Source: Brachyspira alvinipulli ATCC 51933
GTDB taxonomy: Bacteria; Spirochaetota; Brachyspiria; Brachyspirales; Brachyspiraceae
DNA length: 64,000 bases
NCBI RefSeq assembly: GCF_000518245.1
Contig: NZ_KI912405.1
Coordinates: 86,110-150,109, forward strand
Reading direction: 5' to 3'
The position numbers were made by a program, and so were the translations under genes. Within the stretch, counting starts at the first letter, position 1. Each line of letters begins with the position of its first letter. Below the pieces are notes generated by a model. It saw nothing but the letters and a program-made list of their open reading frames with translations, was not told the origin of the DNA and searched no databases. Below are positions 9,119 through 18,780 of the stretch, in pieces.

Positions 9119-9145
9119 TAAACTTTTAATATTGGAGTATTATTT

Positions 9146-10465
9146 ATGGATATGCTTAAAACAGACGTGAAAAAGATATTTTTTAAATATTTATCCGCTA
9201 GTTTTGGAAGTGCTTTGATAGCTGCTATTTATTCTATAGTTGATGTTGCTATGGTGGGACAATACGAAGGAGATAATGGGGCTGCTGCTTTGGCTGTGTT
9301 TGCTCCTATATGGAATGTTATATATGGCATAGGACTTCTTTTTGGTATAGGAGGTTCTGTACTTTTCAGTAAGGCAAAAGGTTCCGGAGAATATGATAAA
9401 TCAAATACTTTCTTTACAGCTTCATTTATCACTTTATCTATAGTTATATTTATAATTTGGATATTATCATTAATATTTGAAGATAATATACTTTATTTTT
9501 TTGGTGCTGATGAAGTTTTATTAAATTTAGCTAAAAGATATTTTCTTCCTATAAAAATTATTCTTCCTTTATTTGCTTTCAGTCAGTTTTTTGCCGCATT
9601 CCTTAGAAATGATAATGCACCTATGAAAGCCACTTTAGGAGTTATGGCAGGAGGAGTTTTCAATGTATTCGGTGACTATTTCTTTGTATTTGTATGCGAC
9701 ATGGGTATATTTGGTGCTGGACTTGCAACTGCTATAGGACAAATTATTACTGCTTCTATATTGATATCGCATTTATTTAGTAAAAAAAATACTTTGAAAT
9801 TTCAAAAGGTTAACAAATTATTTTCATTATCAAAAAATATTGTATCTATTGGTTTTTCTACATTTTTTATAGATATAGCAATGGGAATATTAGCTTTAAT
9901 GTTTAATAGACAAATAATGAAGTATTTCGGTACTTCTGCTTTAGCTGTTTATTCTGTAATAATTAATATTAATATATTAGTTCAATCATCAGCTTATGCA
10001 ATAGGACAAGCTGCTCAGCCTATAATATCTACTAATCTAGGGGCAGGAAAAATGGATAGAATAAAATCGGCTGTAAAATACAGTATATTTTCAGCTTTAG
10101 TTCTTAGTATAGTATATACATTATTTACATATTTTAATACAGACTTTTTAATGAAAGCATTTATGAAGCCCTCAGAAGAGGCATTATCGATATCAAAGAA
10201 TATTATGAGAGCTTACTTTATATCATTTTTAATACTGCCTTTCAATATATTTGCAACATACTATTTTCAAGCGATAATGAAGCCATCATCTTCTTTTATA
10301 ATTGCTGTATTAAGAGGACTTATAATAAGCGGTATTTTAATATTTATAATGCCTTTAATATTTGTTAAAGACAGTATATGGTATGTTATGCCTATTACAG
10401 AAGTTTTAACTTTTATTATTGTTATGGTGTTTTTTATTAAATACAGAACTATATATTCAAAATAG
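9146..10465 (+). CDS. MATE-family multidrug/guanidine-type efflux transporter (MepA-like)
   Basis: 439 residues with 12 predicted membrane helices in two MATE repeats. Typical blocks are SIVDVAMVGQY near residue 30, GAAALAVFAPIW, RNDNAPMKATLGVMAGGVFNVFGDYFFVF near 150-180 and SSAYAIGQAAQPIISTNLGAG near 290. The start follows TTGGAG by 9 bases. MATE proteins export cationic compounds using Na+ or H+ gradients across the inner membrane. The terminator-containing leader upstream suggests control by a small ligand; if that leader is a guanidine-IV riboswitch, guanidinium or a related cation would be the substrate. Without that evidence the substrate is unknown. Confidence 0.9.
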   Translation: MDMLKTDVKKIFFKYLSASFGSALIAAIYSIVDVAMVGQYEGDNGAAALAVFAPIWNVIYGIGLLFGIGGSVLFSKAKGSGEYDKSNTFFTASFITLSIVIFIIWILSLIFEDNILYFFGADEVLLNLAKRYFLPIKIILPLFAFSQFFAAFLRNDNAPMKATLGVMAGGVFNVFGDYFFVFVCDMGIFGAGLATAIGQIITASILISHLFSKKNTLKFQKVNKLFSLSKNIVSIGFSTFFIDIAMGILALMFNRQIMKYFGTSALAVYSVIININILVQSSAYAIGQAAQPIISTNLGAGKMDRIKSAVKYSIFSALVLSIVYTLFTYFNTDFLMKAFMKPSEEALSISKNIMRAYFISFLILPFNIFATYYFQAIMKPSSSFIIAVLRGLIISGILIFIMPLIFVKDSIWYVMPITEVLTFIIVMVFFIKYRTIYSK

Positions 10466-10529
10466 TTATATTAATTATAGAAATAATTATTAAATTTAAT
10501 ATAATTAAATAAAAATATAAAGGAGATAT

Positions 10530-11339
10530 ATGATAATGAAACTTTTAGATAAAAAAATAGCATTAGTAACTTCAGCGACAAGAGGCATAGGTTTAGCATG
10601 CTCAAAGAAACTTGCAGAAAATGGTGCGAAAGTTTATTTAGCTGTTAGAAGACTTGATGCAGGAAAAGAAGTAGCAAATGAAATAATAAAAAACGGAGGC
10701 GATGCTGATGTTGTATATTTTGATGCTACTAAAGAAGAAACATTTACTTCTATGGTGGAAGATGTTGTAAAAAAAGAAAATAAAATCGATATACTTGTAA
10801 ATAATTTCGGTACTACCGATACCAATAAAGATTTTGATTTAGTTAATGGCGATACTGATGCATTCTTTAAAATAGTCAATGAGAATTTAAAAAGTGTTTA
10901 TCTTCCTTCAAAAGCTGCTGTTAAAAGTATGATTAAAACAGGAGGCGGAAGCATAATCAATATATCATCTGTAGGCGGAATTTATCCTGATATGTCAAGA
11001 CTTGCTTATGGTATATCAAAATCATCAATAAACTTCCTTACAAAAAATATTGCTGTTCAATATGCAAGACAAAATATAAGATGCAATGCCGTACTTCCAG
11101 GATTCGTTGCAACTGATGCGGCAATGGAAAATATGTCAGAAGAATTTTTAAAATTATTTTTGAAAAATGTACCGTTAAACAGACCGGCATCTCCTGAAGA
11201 TATTGCTAATGCCGTATTATTCTTTGCAAGCGATTACTCATCATTTGTAACAGGTGAAACTATGCCTGTAGCAGGAGGTTTCGGACTTCCTTCACCTATG
11301 TACAGTCAGTATATGGATATGGGCGGAAAGAAAGGTTAA
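10530..11339 (+). CDS. Short-chain dehydrogenase, 7alpha-hydroxysteroid dehydrogenase-like
   Basis: 269 residues of classical SDR fold. The nucleotide-binding motif is TSATRGIG (14-21, with Ser where most have Gly), followed by VRR near residues 39-41, which suggests NADP(H). NNFG is at 91-94, the catalytic Ser at 146/147, Tyr160 and Lys164 (YGISK). TSATRGIG, VNNFGT, DLVNGD, SSVGG and IRCNAVLPG..ATDAAM together recall clostridial 7alpha-hydroxysteroid dehydrogenases more than generic FabG. Such enzymes oxidise the 7alpha-hydroxyl of cholate-type bile acids, which fits a gut organism. The assignment rests on remembered family motifs. AAGGAG precedes the start. It may be read from the MATE promoter, 64 bases upstream. 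Confidence 0.7.
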   Translation: MIMKLLDKKIALVTSATRGIGLACSKKLAENGAKVYLAVRRLDAGKEVANEIIKNGGDADVVYFDATKEETFTSMVEDVVKKENKIDILVNNFGTTDTNKDFDLVNGDTDAFFKIVNENLKSVYLPSKAAVKSMIKTGGGSIINISSVGGIYPDMSRLAYGISKSSINFLTKNIAVQYARQNIRCNAVLPGFVATDAAMENMSEEFLKLFLKNVPLNRPASPEDIANAVLFFASDYSSFVTGETMPVAGGFGLPSPMYSQYMDMGGKKG

Positions 11340-11376
11340 TTAATTTTAAATAATTATTTTTTATTTTAAGAAGTAA

Positions 11377-11408
11377 AAAAGGCATGCTGTTTTTAGTATG
11401 TCTTTTTT
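11377..11408 (+). terminator. Intrinsic terminator after the SDR gene
   Basis: AAAAGGCATGCT pairs with AGTATGTCTTTT (including G-U pairs) around a T-rich loop, ending in a T-run. Confidence 0.7.
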
Positions 11409-11409
11409 A

Positions 11410-11437
11410 TTGACATTTTTTATAAGAGAAATATAAT
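11410..11437 (+). promoter_or_regulatory. Sigma-70 promoter of the ABC-F gene
   Basis: TTGACA (11410-11415), 16-nt spacer, TATAAT (11432-11437): both hexamers match consensus, so the ABC-F gene has its own strong promoter. The predicted leader is about 75 nt; I see a possible short GTG-initiated frame in it but no convincing ribosome binding site for that frame. Confidence 0.85.
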
Positions 11438-11518
11438 ACAGTTATGTAATAAGCTATATTAACCAAAAATCAAAAAAGTGTTTCTCACTAAATTAATTAT
11501 TTTTTAAGAGGTTAATAT

Positions 11519-13024
11519 ATGTTTATAAAATTCAATAAAGTTTCTTTTTCTTATGATAGCTCTGATAATATATTAAATGATGTTTCTTTTCATATATATA
11601 ATTCATGCACTGCAATAGTAGGTGAAAATGGATGCGGTAAAACTACGCTAGCTAAACTTATAACAGGAATATTGAAGCCTAATTCAGGAAGCATAGAATA
11701 TTCAAATAAAAATATTATAACTGCTTACTGCAATCAGGAATGTACCAACTTGCCTGATAATGCAGAAAATTTATTTTATGATGATGATTCATATTCAGGA
11801 TATTTAACTTCTATATTTAAAATAGACTATAGTTATTTATATAGGTTTGATACTCTTAGTTTCGGAGAGAGAAAAAGACTTCAAATAGCTTCTGCATTAT
11901 ATTCTAATCCTGATATATTGGTATTAGATGAACCTACTAATCATATTGATATAGAATGCAAAGATATACTAATCAATGTTATAAAAAGACTTGATTGTAT
12001 TGTTATAATTATCAGTCATGATATTGATTTTTTAGATGAATTAGTAAGTAAATGCATATTTATAAGAAATGGTAAATGCAAAGTAAGAGTAGGTAATTAC
12101 ACACAATGCAGAGAGTACGAAAAAGATGAAGAAGATTATAATTTCAGTTTATATAAAGAAAGCATAAAGAAATCCAAACTATTAGAAAATAGATATAAAA
12201 AACTGCAAAATGAATCTGATGCCAAAAAAAGCAAATGCGGAAGTAAAAGGCATATAGATAAAAAAGATTATGATGCTAAAGGAAAAATTGATGCTGCAAG
12301 ACTTACAGGTAAAGATTCAAGACTTGCAACTAAAGCTAAGCAGTCTAAAAGTTTATACAATAAAAGTGTAACAGAAAGAGAATCTCTTTATATAAAGAAA
12401 AAAGAAGTTATGAATATGGAGTTTATTGGAGAGAAGTATAAAGGCAAATTCTTATTTTATTTAGAGGCAGGAGAAACAAAAATAAATAATATAGTTTTAA
12501 AGCATCCTGAACTTATAATAAAAAAAGACAGCAGAATAGGCATTGAAGGAGCAAACGGATCAGGCAAAACTACTTTATTAAATTATATTATAGAGACAAT
12601 GCATAATAATTCTATAAACAAAGAAAAAATTATATATATTCCTCAGGATATAAATAGAGAAAGTTGGAATAATACCTTTAATAATATAAAATCATTGGAT
12701 AATGAATCATTAGGTTTTTTAATGAGTTTCGTTAATAGGCTTGGAAGCAATGCTAAATCTGTAATTAATTCAGCTAATCATAGTCCTGGGGAAATACGTA
12801 AAATAATGCTTGGTATGGCAGTTATAAAAAAACCTTATATTATAATATTAGATGAGCCTACAAATCATCTTGATATAGATTCTATAGAGCGTTTAAAAGA
12901 GGCTTTATGTTCTTTTAATTGTGCTTTATTAGTTGTAAGCCATAACAAAAATTTTTTAAAAAATATAGTTAATGTCAAATGGAGTATAAACAGAGAATAC
13001 AGAATTCTAAATATAGAAAAATAA
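11519..13024 (+). CDS. ABC-F ribosomal-protection-type ATPase (Lsa/Vga-like)
   Basis: 501 residues with two ABC domains and no membrane segments, hence ABC-F rather than a transporter. Domain 1: Walker A GENGCGKTT (35-43), signature LSFGE (113-117), Walker B plus DEPTNHID (137-144). Domain 2: Walker A GANGSGKTT (344-352) and a second DEPTNHLD; its signature is SPGE rather than LSGGE. The 200-300 linker holds the charged helices and KKDYDAKGKIDAARLTGKD, a pattern seen in Lsa/Vga-type antibiotic-resistance ABC-F proteins. These bind the ribosomal E site and dislodge lincosamides, streptogramins A or pleuromutilins. Brachyspira carries such a gene, tva(A), linked to reduced pleuromutilin susceptibility; identity with tva(A) is possible but unproven. 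Confidence 0.85.
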   Translation: MFIKFNKVSFSYDSSDNILNDVSFHIYNSCTAIVGENGCGKTTLAKLITGILKPNSGSIEYSNKNIITAYCNQECTNLPDNAENLFYDDDSYSGYLTSIFKIDYSYLYRFDTLSFGERKRLQIASALYSNPDILVLDEPTNHIDIECKDILINVIKRLDCIVIIISHDIDFLDELVSKCIFIRNGKCKVRVGNYTQCREYEKDEEDYNFSLYKESIKKSKLLENRYKKLQNESDAKKSKCGSKRHIDKKDYDAKGKIDAARLTGKDSRLATKAKQSKSLYNKSVTERESLYIKKKEVMNMEFIGEKYKGKFLFYLEAGETKINNIVLKHPELIIKKDSRIGIEGANGSGKTTLLNYIIETMHNNSINKEKIIYIPQDINRESWNNTFNNIKSLDNESLGFLMSFVNRLGSNAKSVINSANHSPGEIRKIMLGMAVIKKPYIIILDEPTNHLDIDSIERLKEALCSFNCALLVVSHNKNFLKNIVNVKWSINREYRILNIEK

Positions 13025-13025
13025 A

Positions 13026-13060
13026 AAGCCTATACTTTAATAAAGAATATAGGCTTTATT
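13026..13060 (+). terminator. Intrinsic terminator between ABC-F and gyrA
   Basis: AAGCCTATA (13026-13034) pairs with TATAGGCTT (13048-13056), followed by TATTTATTTT; A-runs on the left let it act for gyrA on the other strand too. Confidence 0.75.
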
Positions 13061-13080
13061 TATTTTATATTAATTATTTT

Positions 13081-15585
13081 TTATTTTTTCTCTTCTTCAT
13101 CTAAAGGAACAACAGCCAAGTCGCTCACTCTAGCACCGTCAGAAATATTAACTATTTTTACACCTTTAGCATTTCTTCCAAGTTCAGGTATAGAATCAGC
13201 TTTAATCTTTATAGTCATATCATCAGTAGTAACAACCATAATCTCATCTTTATCACCTACTGTTTTTACACTGACAACTTTACCTGTCTTATTATCAAGT
13301 TTTATATAGATTTGACCTTTTCCTCCCCTACACTTAACATTAAACTGTTTGGAAGAAAGTCTCTTACCTATTCCATTTTCTGTGATAACAATTAATGATT
13401 CGCCTTTATGTATAGCGTTACCGGATACGCAAATATCATCATCATCTAAAGAAATACCTTTTACTCCTCCGGCAGCTCTTCCCATTTTTCTAATCTTCTC
13501 TTCAGTTATTCTCAAAGCAAGACCAGTAGCTGTAGTCATTATGAAATCATCTCCAGGCTGAACAGCAGAAACAGCAACAAGCTCATCGTTATTTTCTAAT
13601 GTTAAAGCAAGTATTCCTCTCTTTTTAGCATTTTCAAGATGTTTTAATTCCATCTTCTTTATAGTACCCATTTTTGTAACCATGACTATTGATTGTTTAG
13701 GATCAAAATCAGATACTGTAAAGTAGCTTGTAATCTTTTCTTCTGGAGCTAAATTAAGTATAAATTTAATACTTTTTCCCTGAGATATCTTACTTAATGC
13801 AGGTATCTCATGCACCTTCATCCAGAAAGCCTTACCTCTGTCTGTGAAAATAAATAAATAATCTTTAGTAGAAGCAACAAATAAATGTTCTATATAATGT
13901 TCGCCTTGAGACTTACCACCTTGAACACCTACGCCACCTCTTCCCTGAGTACGATAACTTGAAGCTGGTACTCTTTTAATGAATCCCTGAGTAGTAATAG
14001 ATACAGCAACATCTTCATCATGTATTAAATCTTCTTCATCTATTTCAGTATCATTAGTTTTTCCTATTATTTCGCTTCTTCTATCATCGCCGTATTTTTC
14101 AGCTATCTTTTTAAGTTCATCTTTGATAACAGCAAGTATTTTTTCAGGATGAGCAAGCAAATCTTCACAATAAGCTATAAACTCTCTTAATTGCTGCAAT
14201 TCCTGCTCTATTTTTAATTTTTCTAAAGCTGTTAATCTTTTTAAAGGCATATCTAATATAGCCTGAGCCTGTTTTTCAGAAAGCTTAAATCTATTCATAA
14301 GAGTGTTTCTAGCTGCATCAGTATTTTCGCTTTCTCTTATGATTCTAATAACTTCCTCGATATTAGCCTGTGCTATTAATAAGCCTTCTAATATATGTGC
14401 CTTAGCTTTAGCCTGATTCAAATCATATTCTGTTCTTTTTGTAATTACTTCAACTCTGTGATCAACAAAATATTTTATAAGTTCTTTTAAGTTTAATACC
14501 TTAGGCTCGCCATTAACCAAAGCAAGGTTTATTATACCGAAAGTTGTTTCTAAATCAGTATGCTTCCATAATTGGTTTAATACTATCTGAGTAGCAACAC
14601 CTTTTTTAAGTTCTATTATAAGACGAATACCTGCTCTGTTGCTTGATTCATCTCTAATATCAGCTACGCCTTCAATTTTTCCTTGTTTAACTAATTCAGC
14701 TATCTTTTCATGCAAAGTAGTTTTTACAACACCATAAGGAAGTTCTTTAACTACTATAGCCTCTCTATCTCTTTTAGTTTCTTCTACCTCAAGTCTTGCT
14801 CTTAATTTGATTCTTCCTTTTCCGGTAGTATAAGCTTCTTTTATTCCCTCTTTACCATATATAATACCAGCTGTAGGAAAATCCGGACCTTGAACATAAC
14901 GCATCAAATCTTTAATTTCTGCATCCTGATGATCTATATAATAAACTATTGCATTTACAACTTCTTTTAAGTTATGAGGCGGCATATTAGTAGCCATACC
15001 TATAGCAATACCCATACTTCCATTAACTAAAAGCTGAGGAACTGTTGCAGGAAGTACAGATGGTTCAGTTCTGGAATCATCGAAGTTAGGTACGAATTTA
15101 ACAGTTTCTTTTTCTATATCATTAAGCATTTCTTCAGCAAAACGCGTCATTCTAGCTTCAGTATAACGCATTGCTGCAGGTGGGTCATCATCTATAGAAC
15201 CGAAGTTTCCTTGTCCGTCTACAAGCAAATACCTCATAGAAAAATCTTGAGCCATTCTAACCATAGTACCATAAACAGCAGCATCTCCATGCGGGTGATA
15301 ACGTGCTAAAACTTCCCCTACCGTAGCAGCGGATTTCTTATATGGTTTGTCATGTGTAAGATTTGCATCATACATGGCATATAGTATTCTTCTATGAACA
15401 GGTTTTAAACCGTCTCTAACATCAGGCAATGCCCTAGATACGATAACGCTCATAGCATAAGTTAAATAAGATTCTCTTAATTCATTTTCTATTGAAATAT
15501 GATCTACTCTTTTCAAGATATCTTTTGTCAGTGTGGAATATTGTCTTTCTTCCGAATTATCTTCTTTATTCTTTTTTACTGCCAT
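13081..15585 (-). CDS. gyrA: DNA gyrase subunit A
   Basis: 834 residues, normal for GyrA. The N-terminal breakage-reunion domain has [16 protein letters not shown] (51-66), the quinolone-region helix [17 protein letters not shown] (97-113) and catalytic Tyr141 in AAMRYTEAR. The C-terminal beta-pinwheel has a GyrA-box variant QGRGGVG and a second RGGKG, supporting GyrA rather than ParC. With GyrB it introduces negative supercoils using ATP. At the positions equivalent to E. coli Ser83 and Asp87 this protein has Ala102 and Gly106; both usually contribute to the water-metal-ion bridge that binds quinolones. The gene appears monocistronic in this window. Confidence 0.97.
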   Translation of the reverse strand: MAVKKNKEDNSEERQYSTLTKDILKRVDHISIENELRESYLTYAMSVIVSRALPDVRDGLKPVHRRILYAMYDANLTHDKPYKKSAATVGEVLARYHPHGDAAVYGTMVRMAQDFSMRYLLVDGQGNFGSIDDDPPAAMRYTEARMTRFAEEMLNDIEKETVKFVPNFDDSRTEPSVLPATVPQLLVNGSMGIAIGMATNMPPHNLKEVVNAIVYYIDHQDAEIKDLMRYVQGPDFPTAGIIYGKEGIKEAYTTGKGRIKLRARLEVEETKRDREAIVVKELPYGVVKTTLHEKIAELVKQGKIEGVADIRDESSNRAGIRLIIELKKGVATQIVLNQLWKHTDLETTFGIINLALVNGEPKVLNLKELIKYFVDHRVEVITKRTEYDLNQAKAKAHILEGLLIAQANIEEVIRIIRESENTDAARNTLMNRFKLSEKQAQAILDMPLKRLTALEKLKIEQELQQLREFIAYCEDLLAHPEKILAVIKDELKKIAEKYGDDRRSEIIGKTNDTEIDEEDLIHDEDVAVSITTQGFIKRVPASSYRTQGRGGVGVQGGKSQGEHYIEHLFVASTKDYLFIFTDRGKAFWMKVHEIPALSKISQGKSIKFILNLAPEEKITSYFTVSDFDPKQSIVMVTKMGTIKKMELKHLENAKKRGILALTLENNDELVAVSAVQPGDDFIMTTATGLALRITEEKIRKMGRAAGGVKGISLDDDDICVSGNAIHKGESLIVITENGIGKRLSSKQFNVKCRGGKGQIYIKLDNKTGKVVSVKTVGDKDEIMVVTTDDMTIKIKADSIPELGRNAKGVKIVNISDGARVSDLAVVPLDEEEKK

Positions 15586-15699
15586 AACTTGTTATCCTTA
15601 AAAAAATATTATCTTATTATAACATTTTAATGTAAAATTATCAATATAAAATAATAATATATATAAGTAAGAAATTTGTAAAAAAATGATATTTAATAT

Positions 15700-15741
15700 A
15701 AAAAAGCACATATCCATTATTAAAAATAACAGATATGTGCT
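15700..15741 (-). terminator. Intrinsic terminator of the nanE-PTS operon
   Basis: On the minus strand AGCACATATC (15741-15732) pairs with GATATGTGCT (15714-15705), followed by a T6 run. Confidence 0.85.
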
Positions 15742-15759
15742 GATAATTTCATAATTTAT

Positions 15760-17403
15760 TTATTTTATATTATATTTTTGTATAATTTTATTCTTATAAA
15801 CTTCAGCCTGAGTTCCATAAATTGCCTGTATTCCATTTCCAGCTCTTAATACTTTTTTAGAATTAAGAGAAGCCCATACCTCATCGCTAGCAACTTTACT
15901 AGGATCTTTTACAGTAACTCTTAATCTAGTAATACAAGCATCTATATTATCTATATTATCAACTCCTCCAAGTGCCTCAACTATTGAATCTATTATACTC
16001 TCATCATCTGCTTTATTATCATTTGCTTTAGAACCTTCTTTCTCATTATAATCAGCTCTTCTATATAATTTTACTTCGCTTCCTGCTCTTCCAGGAGTTG
16101 CAAAATTAAATTTAACTATTAAAAACTTAAATACAAAATAATAAACAACCGCATATACTGGTCCTAATATAAGTATCCATTGATAAGAAGTTTTACCTAT
16201 TCCTTGTAATAATCCGAAGAATGTAAAGTCAATTAATCCTCTTGAAAAAGTTATACCTACCGCAACATTCAATACATACATTAACATATATGCTAAACCT
16301 TCTAATACAGCATGAACAACATACAAAGGAGGAGCAACAAATAAGAATGTAAACTCCAATGGTTCTGTAATTCCTGTTAAAAATGAAGTTAAAGCAGCGG
16401 ACAATAATATACCTTTAGCTTTTGATTTGCTTTCTTCATCAGCTACATGATACATAGCCAAAGCAGCAGCAGGCAAACCAAACATCATAGGTAAAAATCC
16501 GCCTGTCATAGTTCTAGTTGCAGCGGCACTAAAATGTGTTACTGTAGGATCTGCTAACTGAGCAAAAAATATTCTCTGTCCTCCAGCTATCATTTTACCG
16601 CCTACTTCCAATACTCCTCCTAATTCAGTATACCAGAATAATGGATATATAGCATGATGAAGTCCAAATACATTCAATATTCTCATAGCAAAACCATAGA
16701 AGAATGTACCTATATAACCAGTAGCTGCAAATAATTCACCAGCTTTTACTATACCTCTAAATATACTAGGCCATATAAATGGAAATATAGCTGCTAATGG
16801 TATAAAAAATACCATAGTTAAAACTGCTACAAATCTATTTCCGCTGAAAAATGCCAAATAATCCGGCAATGTCTGATTAGCAAATTTATTAGTGATGAAT
16901 GCTGATAATAAACCGCAAATAATACCTCCGAATACTCCTGTCTGCAATGTGAATATACCAAGCTCTCTAGCATATAAAGCGGCAGTACCAGCAGCCTCTC
17001 CAGCACTTAAACCTGCCGCCATTAAAGCATCAACTGTTGTATTATCTGGAGTATGACCTTGAAATCTTAATATAACACCTATAACTGTATGAAACAATAA
17101 AAAACCAACTACTGCAGAAAGTGCTGCTGTTTCTTTACTTTTATTTGCCATACCTATAGCTATACCAACTGCAAATAAAAGAGGCAAATTAGCAAATACA
17201 AAATTACCAGCATTAAACAATAAAACTAAAACATAATTTAAAGGTTTTCCTGACTGTAAAAAAGTTAAATTATATGTCTCTATCAAAGTAGGACTTGTGA
17301 AAGCTCCGCCTATACCTAATAATATACCCGCCATAGGAAGTATGGCTATAGGAAGCATGAAAGATCTTCCTATTTTCTGAAGCAATGCAAAAGAATTCTT
17401 CAT
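15760..17403 (-). CDS. PTS glucose/N-acetylhexosamine-family transporter, fused IIC-IIB
   Basis: 547 residues. An N-terminal IIC domain (about 1-430) has around ten membrane helices and family motifs (GRSFMLPIAILPMAGILLGIGG, GGFLPMMFGLPAAALAMYH, TSFLTGITEPLEF). After a charged linker comes a IIB domain with CITRLRV; its Cys490 is the phosphorylation site. There is no fused IIA, so a separate EIIA must donate phosphate. The glucose superfamily covers glucose, GlcNAc, maltose and others. The upstream nanE, 75 bases away on the same strand, points to ManNAc/GlcNAc or related amino-sugar uptake, with transport and phosphorylation across the inner membrane. The exact sugar is inference. Confidence 0.9.
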   Translation of the reverse strand: MKNSFALLQKIGRSFMLPIAILPMAGILLGIGGAFTSPTLIETYNLTFLQSGKPLNYVLVLLFNAGNFVFANLPLLFAVGIAIGMANKSKETAALSAVVGFLLFHTVIGVILRFQGHTPDNTTVDALMAAGLSAGEAAGTAALYARELGIFTLQTGVFGGIICGLLSAFITNKFANQTLPDYLAFFSGNRFVAVLTMVFFIPLAAIFPFIWPSIFRGIVKAGELFAATGYIGTFFYGFAMRILNVFGLHHAIYPLFWYTELGGVLEVGGKMIAGGQRIFFAQLADPTVTHFSAAATRTMTGGFLPMMFGLPAAALAMYHVADEESKSKAKGILLSAALTSFLTGITEPLEFTFLFVAPPLYVVHAVLEGLAYMLMYVLNVAVGITFSRGLIDFTFFGLLQGIGKTSYQWILILGPVYAVVYYFVFKFLIVKFNFATPGRAGSEVKLYRRADYNEKEGSKANDNKADDESIIDSIVEALGGVDNIDNIDACITRLRVTVKDPSKVASDEVWASLNSKKVLRAGNGIQAIYGTQAEVYKNKIIQKYNIK

Positions 17404-17478
17404 TTCTTACTTTCTCCTGTTTTTTTAACTAAAACATTATAACACAATAAATAAAAATTGATATAAATGTATGATTTT

Positions 17479-18159
17479 TTATAAAGATTCTATAGCTTTT
17501 ACAAATTTCTCTGCTATTTGCTTAGGTCTTGTTATAGCACCGCCTACAACTACAGCTAATGCTCCTATTTCTATAGCTTTTTTAGCTTTTTCAGGAGTAT
17601 CCAAATTACCCTCTCCGATTACAGGTATTTTTACAGATTTTAAAACTTCCTCTAAAGTTTTTAAAGGTTCATTTCCTTTGGTATAATCAGTATAGCCGCA
17701 TAATGTTGTTCCAACTATATCAATACCTATACTCTCAGCATAAACTGCCTCAGAAACATCAGAAATGTCTCCCATTATAATTTGATTAGGATATTTTTCT
17801 TTTATAGCTTTTACAAAATCTTTTAATTCAACTTTATCAGGTCTTTCTCTTTTAGTGGCATCAATTGCAATGATATCTACACCCTCTTTAACTAATTCAT
17901 CTATCTCTTTCATAGTAGGCGTAATATACACATTGCAATCACCATAATTTCTTTTTATTATTCCAATAATAGGAAGATTGGTATTCTTTTTTATTTCTTG
18001 TATATCAGCAACAGTATTAGCTCTTATACCGCCTGCTTTAGCCTGTGTTGCAGCCAAAGCCATTCTGCCCATTATAAAAGAACTAAATAATGGCTCATCC
18101 TCTAATGCCTGGCATGATACTATAAGTTTGCCTTTAATTCTATTAAAAACTTCATTCAT
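17479..18159 (-). CDS. nanE: N-acetylmannosamine-6-phosphate 2-epimerase
   Basis: 226 residues with a TIM-barrel layout and NanE motifs: [15 protein letters not shown] near the start, AGGIRANTV around 42-50, [19 protein letters not shown] around 67-85, [13 protein letters not shown], and [33 protein letters not shown] at the C-terminus. It converts ManNAc-6-P to GlcNAc-6-P in sialic-acid/ManNAc catabolism. AAGGAG precedes the start, and a TATAAT-like box lies about 30 bases upstream. It probably forms an operon with the PTS gene. nagB, for a later pathway step, is at 44.9 kb; nagA and nanA are not in the window. Confidence 0.93.
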   Translation of the reverse strand: MNEVFNRIKGKLIVSCQALEDEPLFSSFIMGRMALAATQAKAGGIRANTVADIQEIKKNTNLPIIGIIKRNYGDCNVYITPTMKEIDELVKEGVDIIAIDATKRERPDKVELKDFVKAIKEKYPNQIIMGDISDVSEAVYAESIGIDIVGTTLCGYTDYTKGNEPLKTLEEVLKSVKIPVIGEGNLDTPEKAKKAIEIGALAVVVGGAITRPKQIAEKFVKAIESL

Positions 18160-18210
18160 GAATTAACTCCTTATTAATTTATATAATAAGGATTATAATA
18201 TAAAAAATAA

Positions 18211-18636
18211 TTATTTTAAATAATCTTCTCTTCCTAAAACCTTAGCTAAATGTTCCATAACAGTCTGACGCTGAATAGGCTTTACAACATATCCATCTAC
18301 TTTAAGTTTTAAAAATTCCATTAAAACGCCTTTATTAGCATAAGAAGTAACAACTATTATTTTTGAATCAACATCTAAAGCTCTTATTCTTTTTAACAAA
18401 TCAATACCATTCATTTGAGGCATTTCAAAATCTATCATTATAATATCAGGCTTCTCTTCTGATTCTCTTAATTTCTTTAAAGCATCCATTGCTCCGTCAG
18501 ACTCTAGCATAACCTCAAATTGTTCAGACAAAAGTATTTTCTTCTCAGCCATACGTATAGTACTTGAATCATCTATAACCATAACTTTATATGGCTTATT
18601 TGTTTTACTATTAATTCCTAATGGAAAACTACTCAT
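18211..18636 (-). CDS. CheY-like single-domain response regulator
   Basis: 141 residues: a short N-terminal extension (1-16) and one receiver domain. The acidic pair is Asp22-Asp23, the phospho-acceptor Asp69 (IMIDFEMPQMNG), switch residues Thr97-Ser98 and invariant Lys119 (VVKPI). No output domain follows, so it acts by protein contact as CheY does. Whether it binds the flagellar motor or another partner cannot be told; no kinase or che gene lies nearby. It is 51 bases upstream of nanE on the same strand without a clear terminator, so some read-through is possible. Confidence 0.88.
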   Translation of the reverse strand: MSSFPLGINSKTNKPYKVMVIDDSSTIRMAEKKILLSEQFEVMLESDGAMDALKKLRESEEKPDIIMIDFEMPQMNGIDLLKRIRALDVDSKIIVVTSYANKGVLMEFLKLKVDGYVVKPIQRQTVMEHLAKVLGREDYLK

Positions 18637-18780
18637 TGTATTATACCCCAGAATATTTTATCATACTTATAAATCTATAAAATTTGTAAAGATTGTCAAT
18701 TATTTTTTATAAAAATTAAACAAAAAAAATATTTTTTCTATATAATTTGATTTTTATACATTTTTTGTTATTATAATTGA

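Noticed and set aside
11444-11518. A leader peptide controlling the ABC-F gene
   Set aside because: A nine-codon GTG frame overlaps the leader, but it has no ribosome binding site and the leader shows no terminator or strong competing hairpins.
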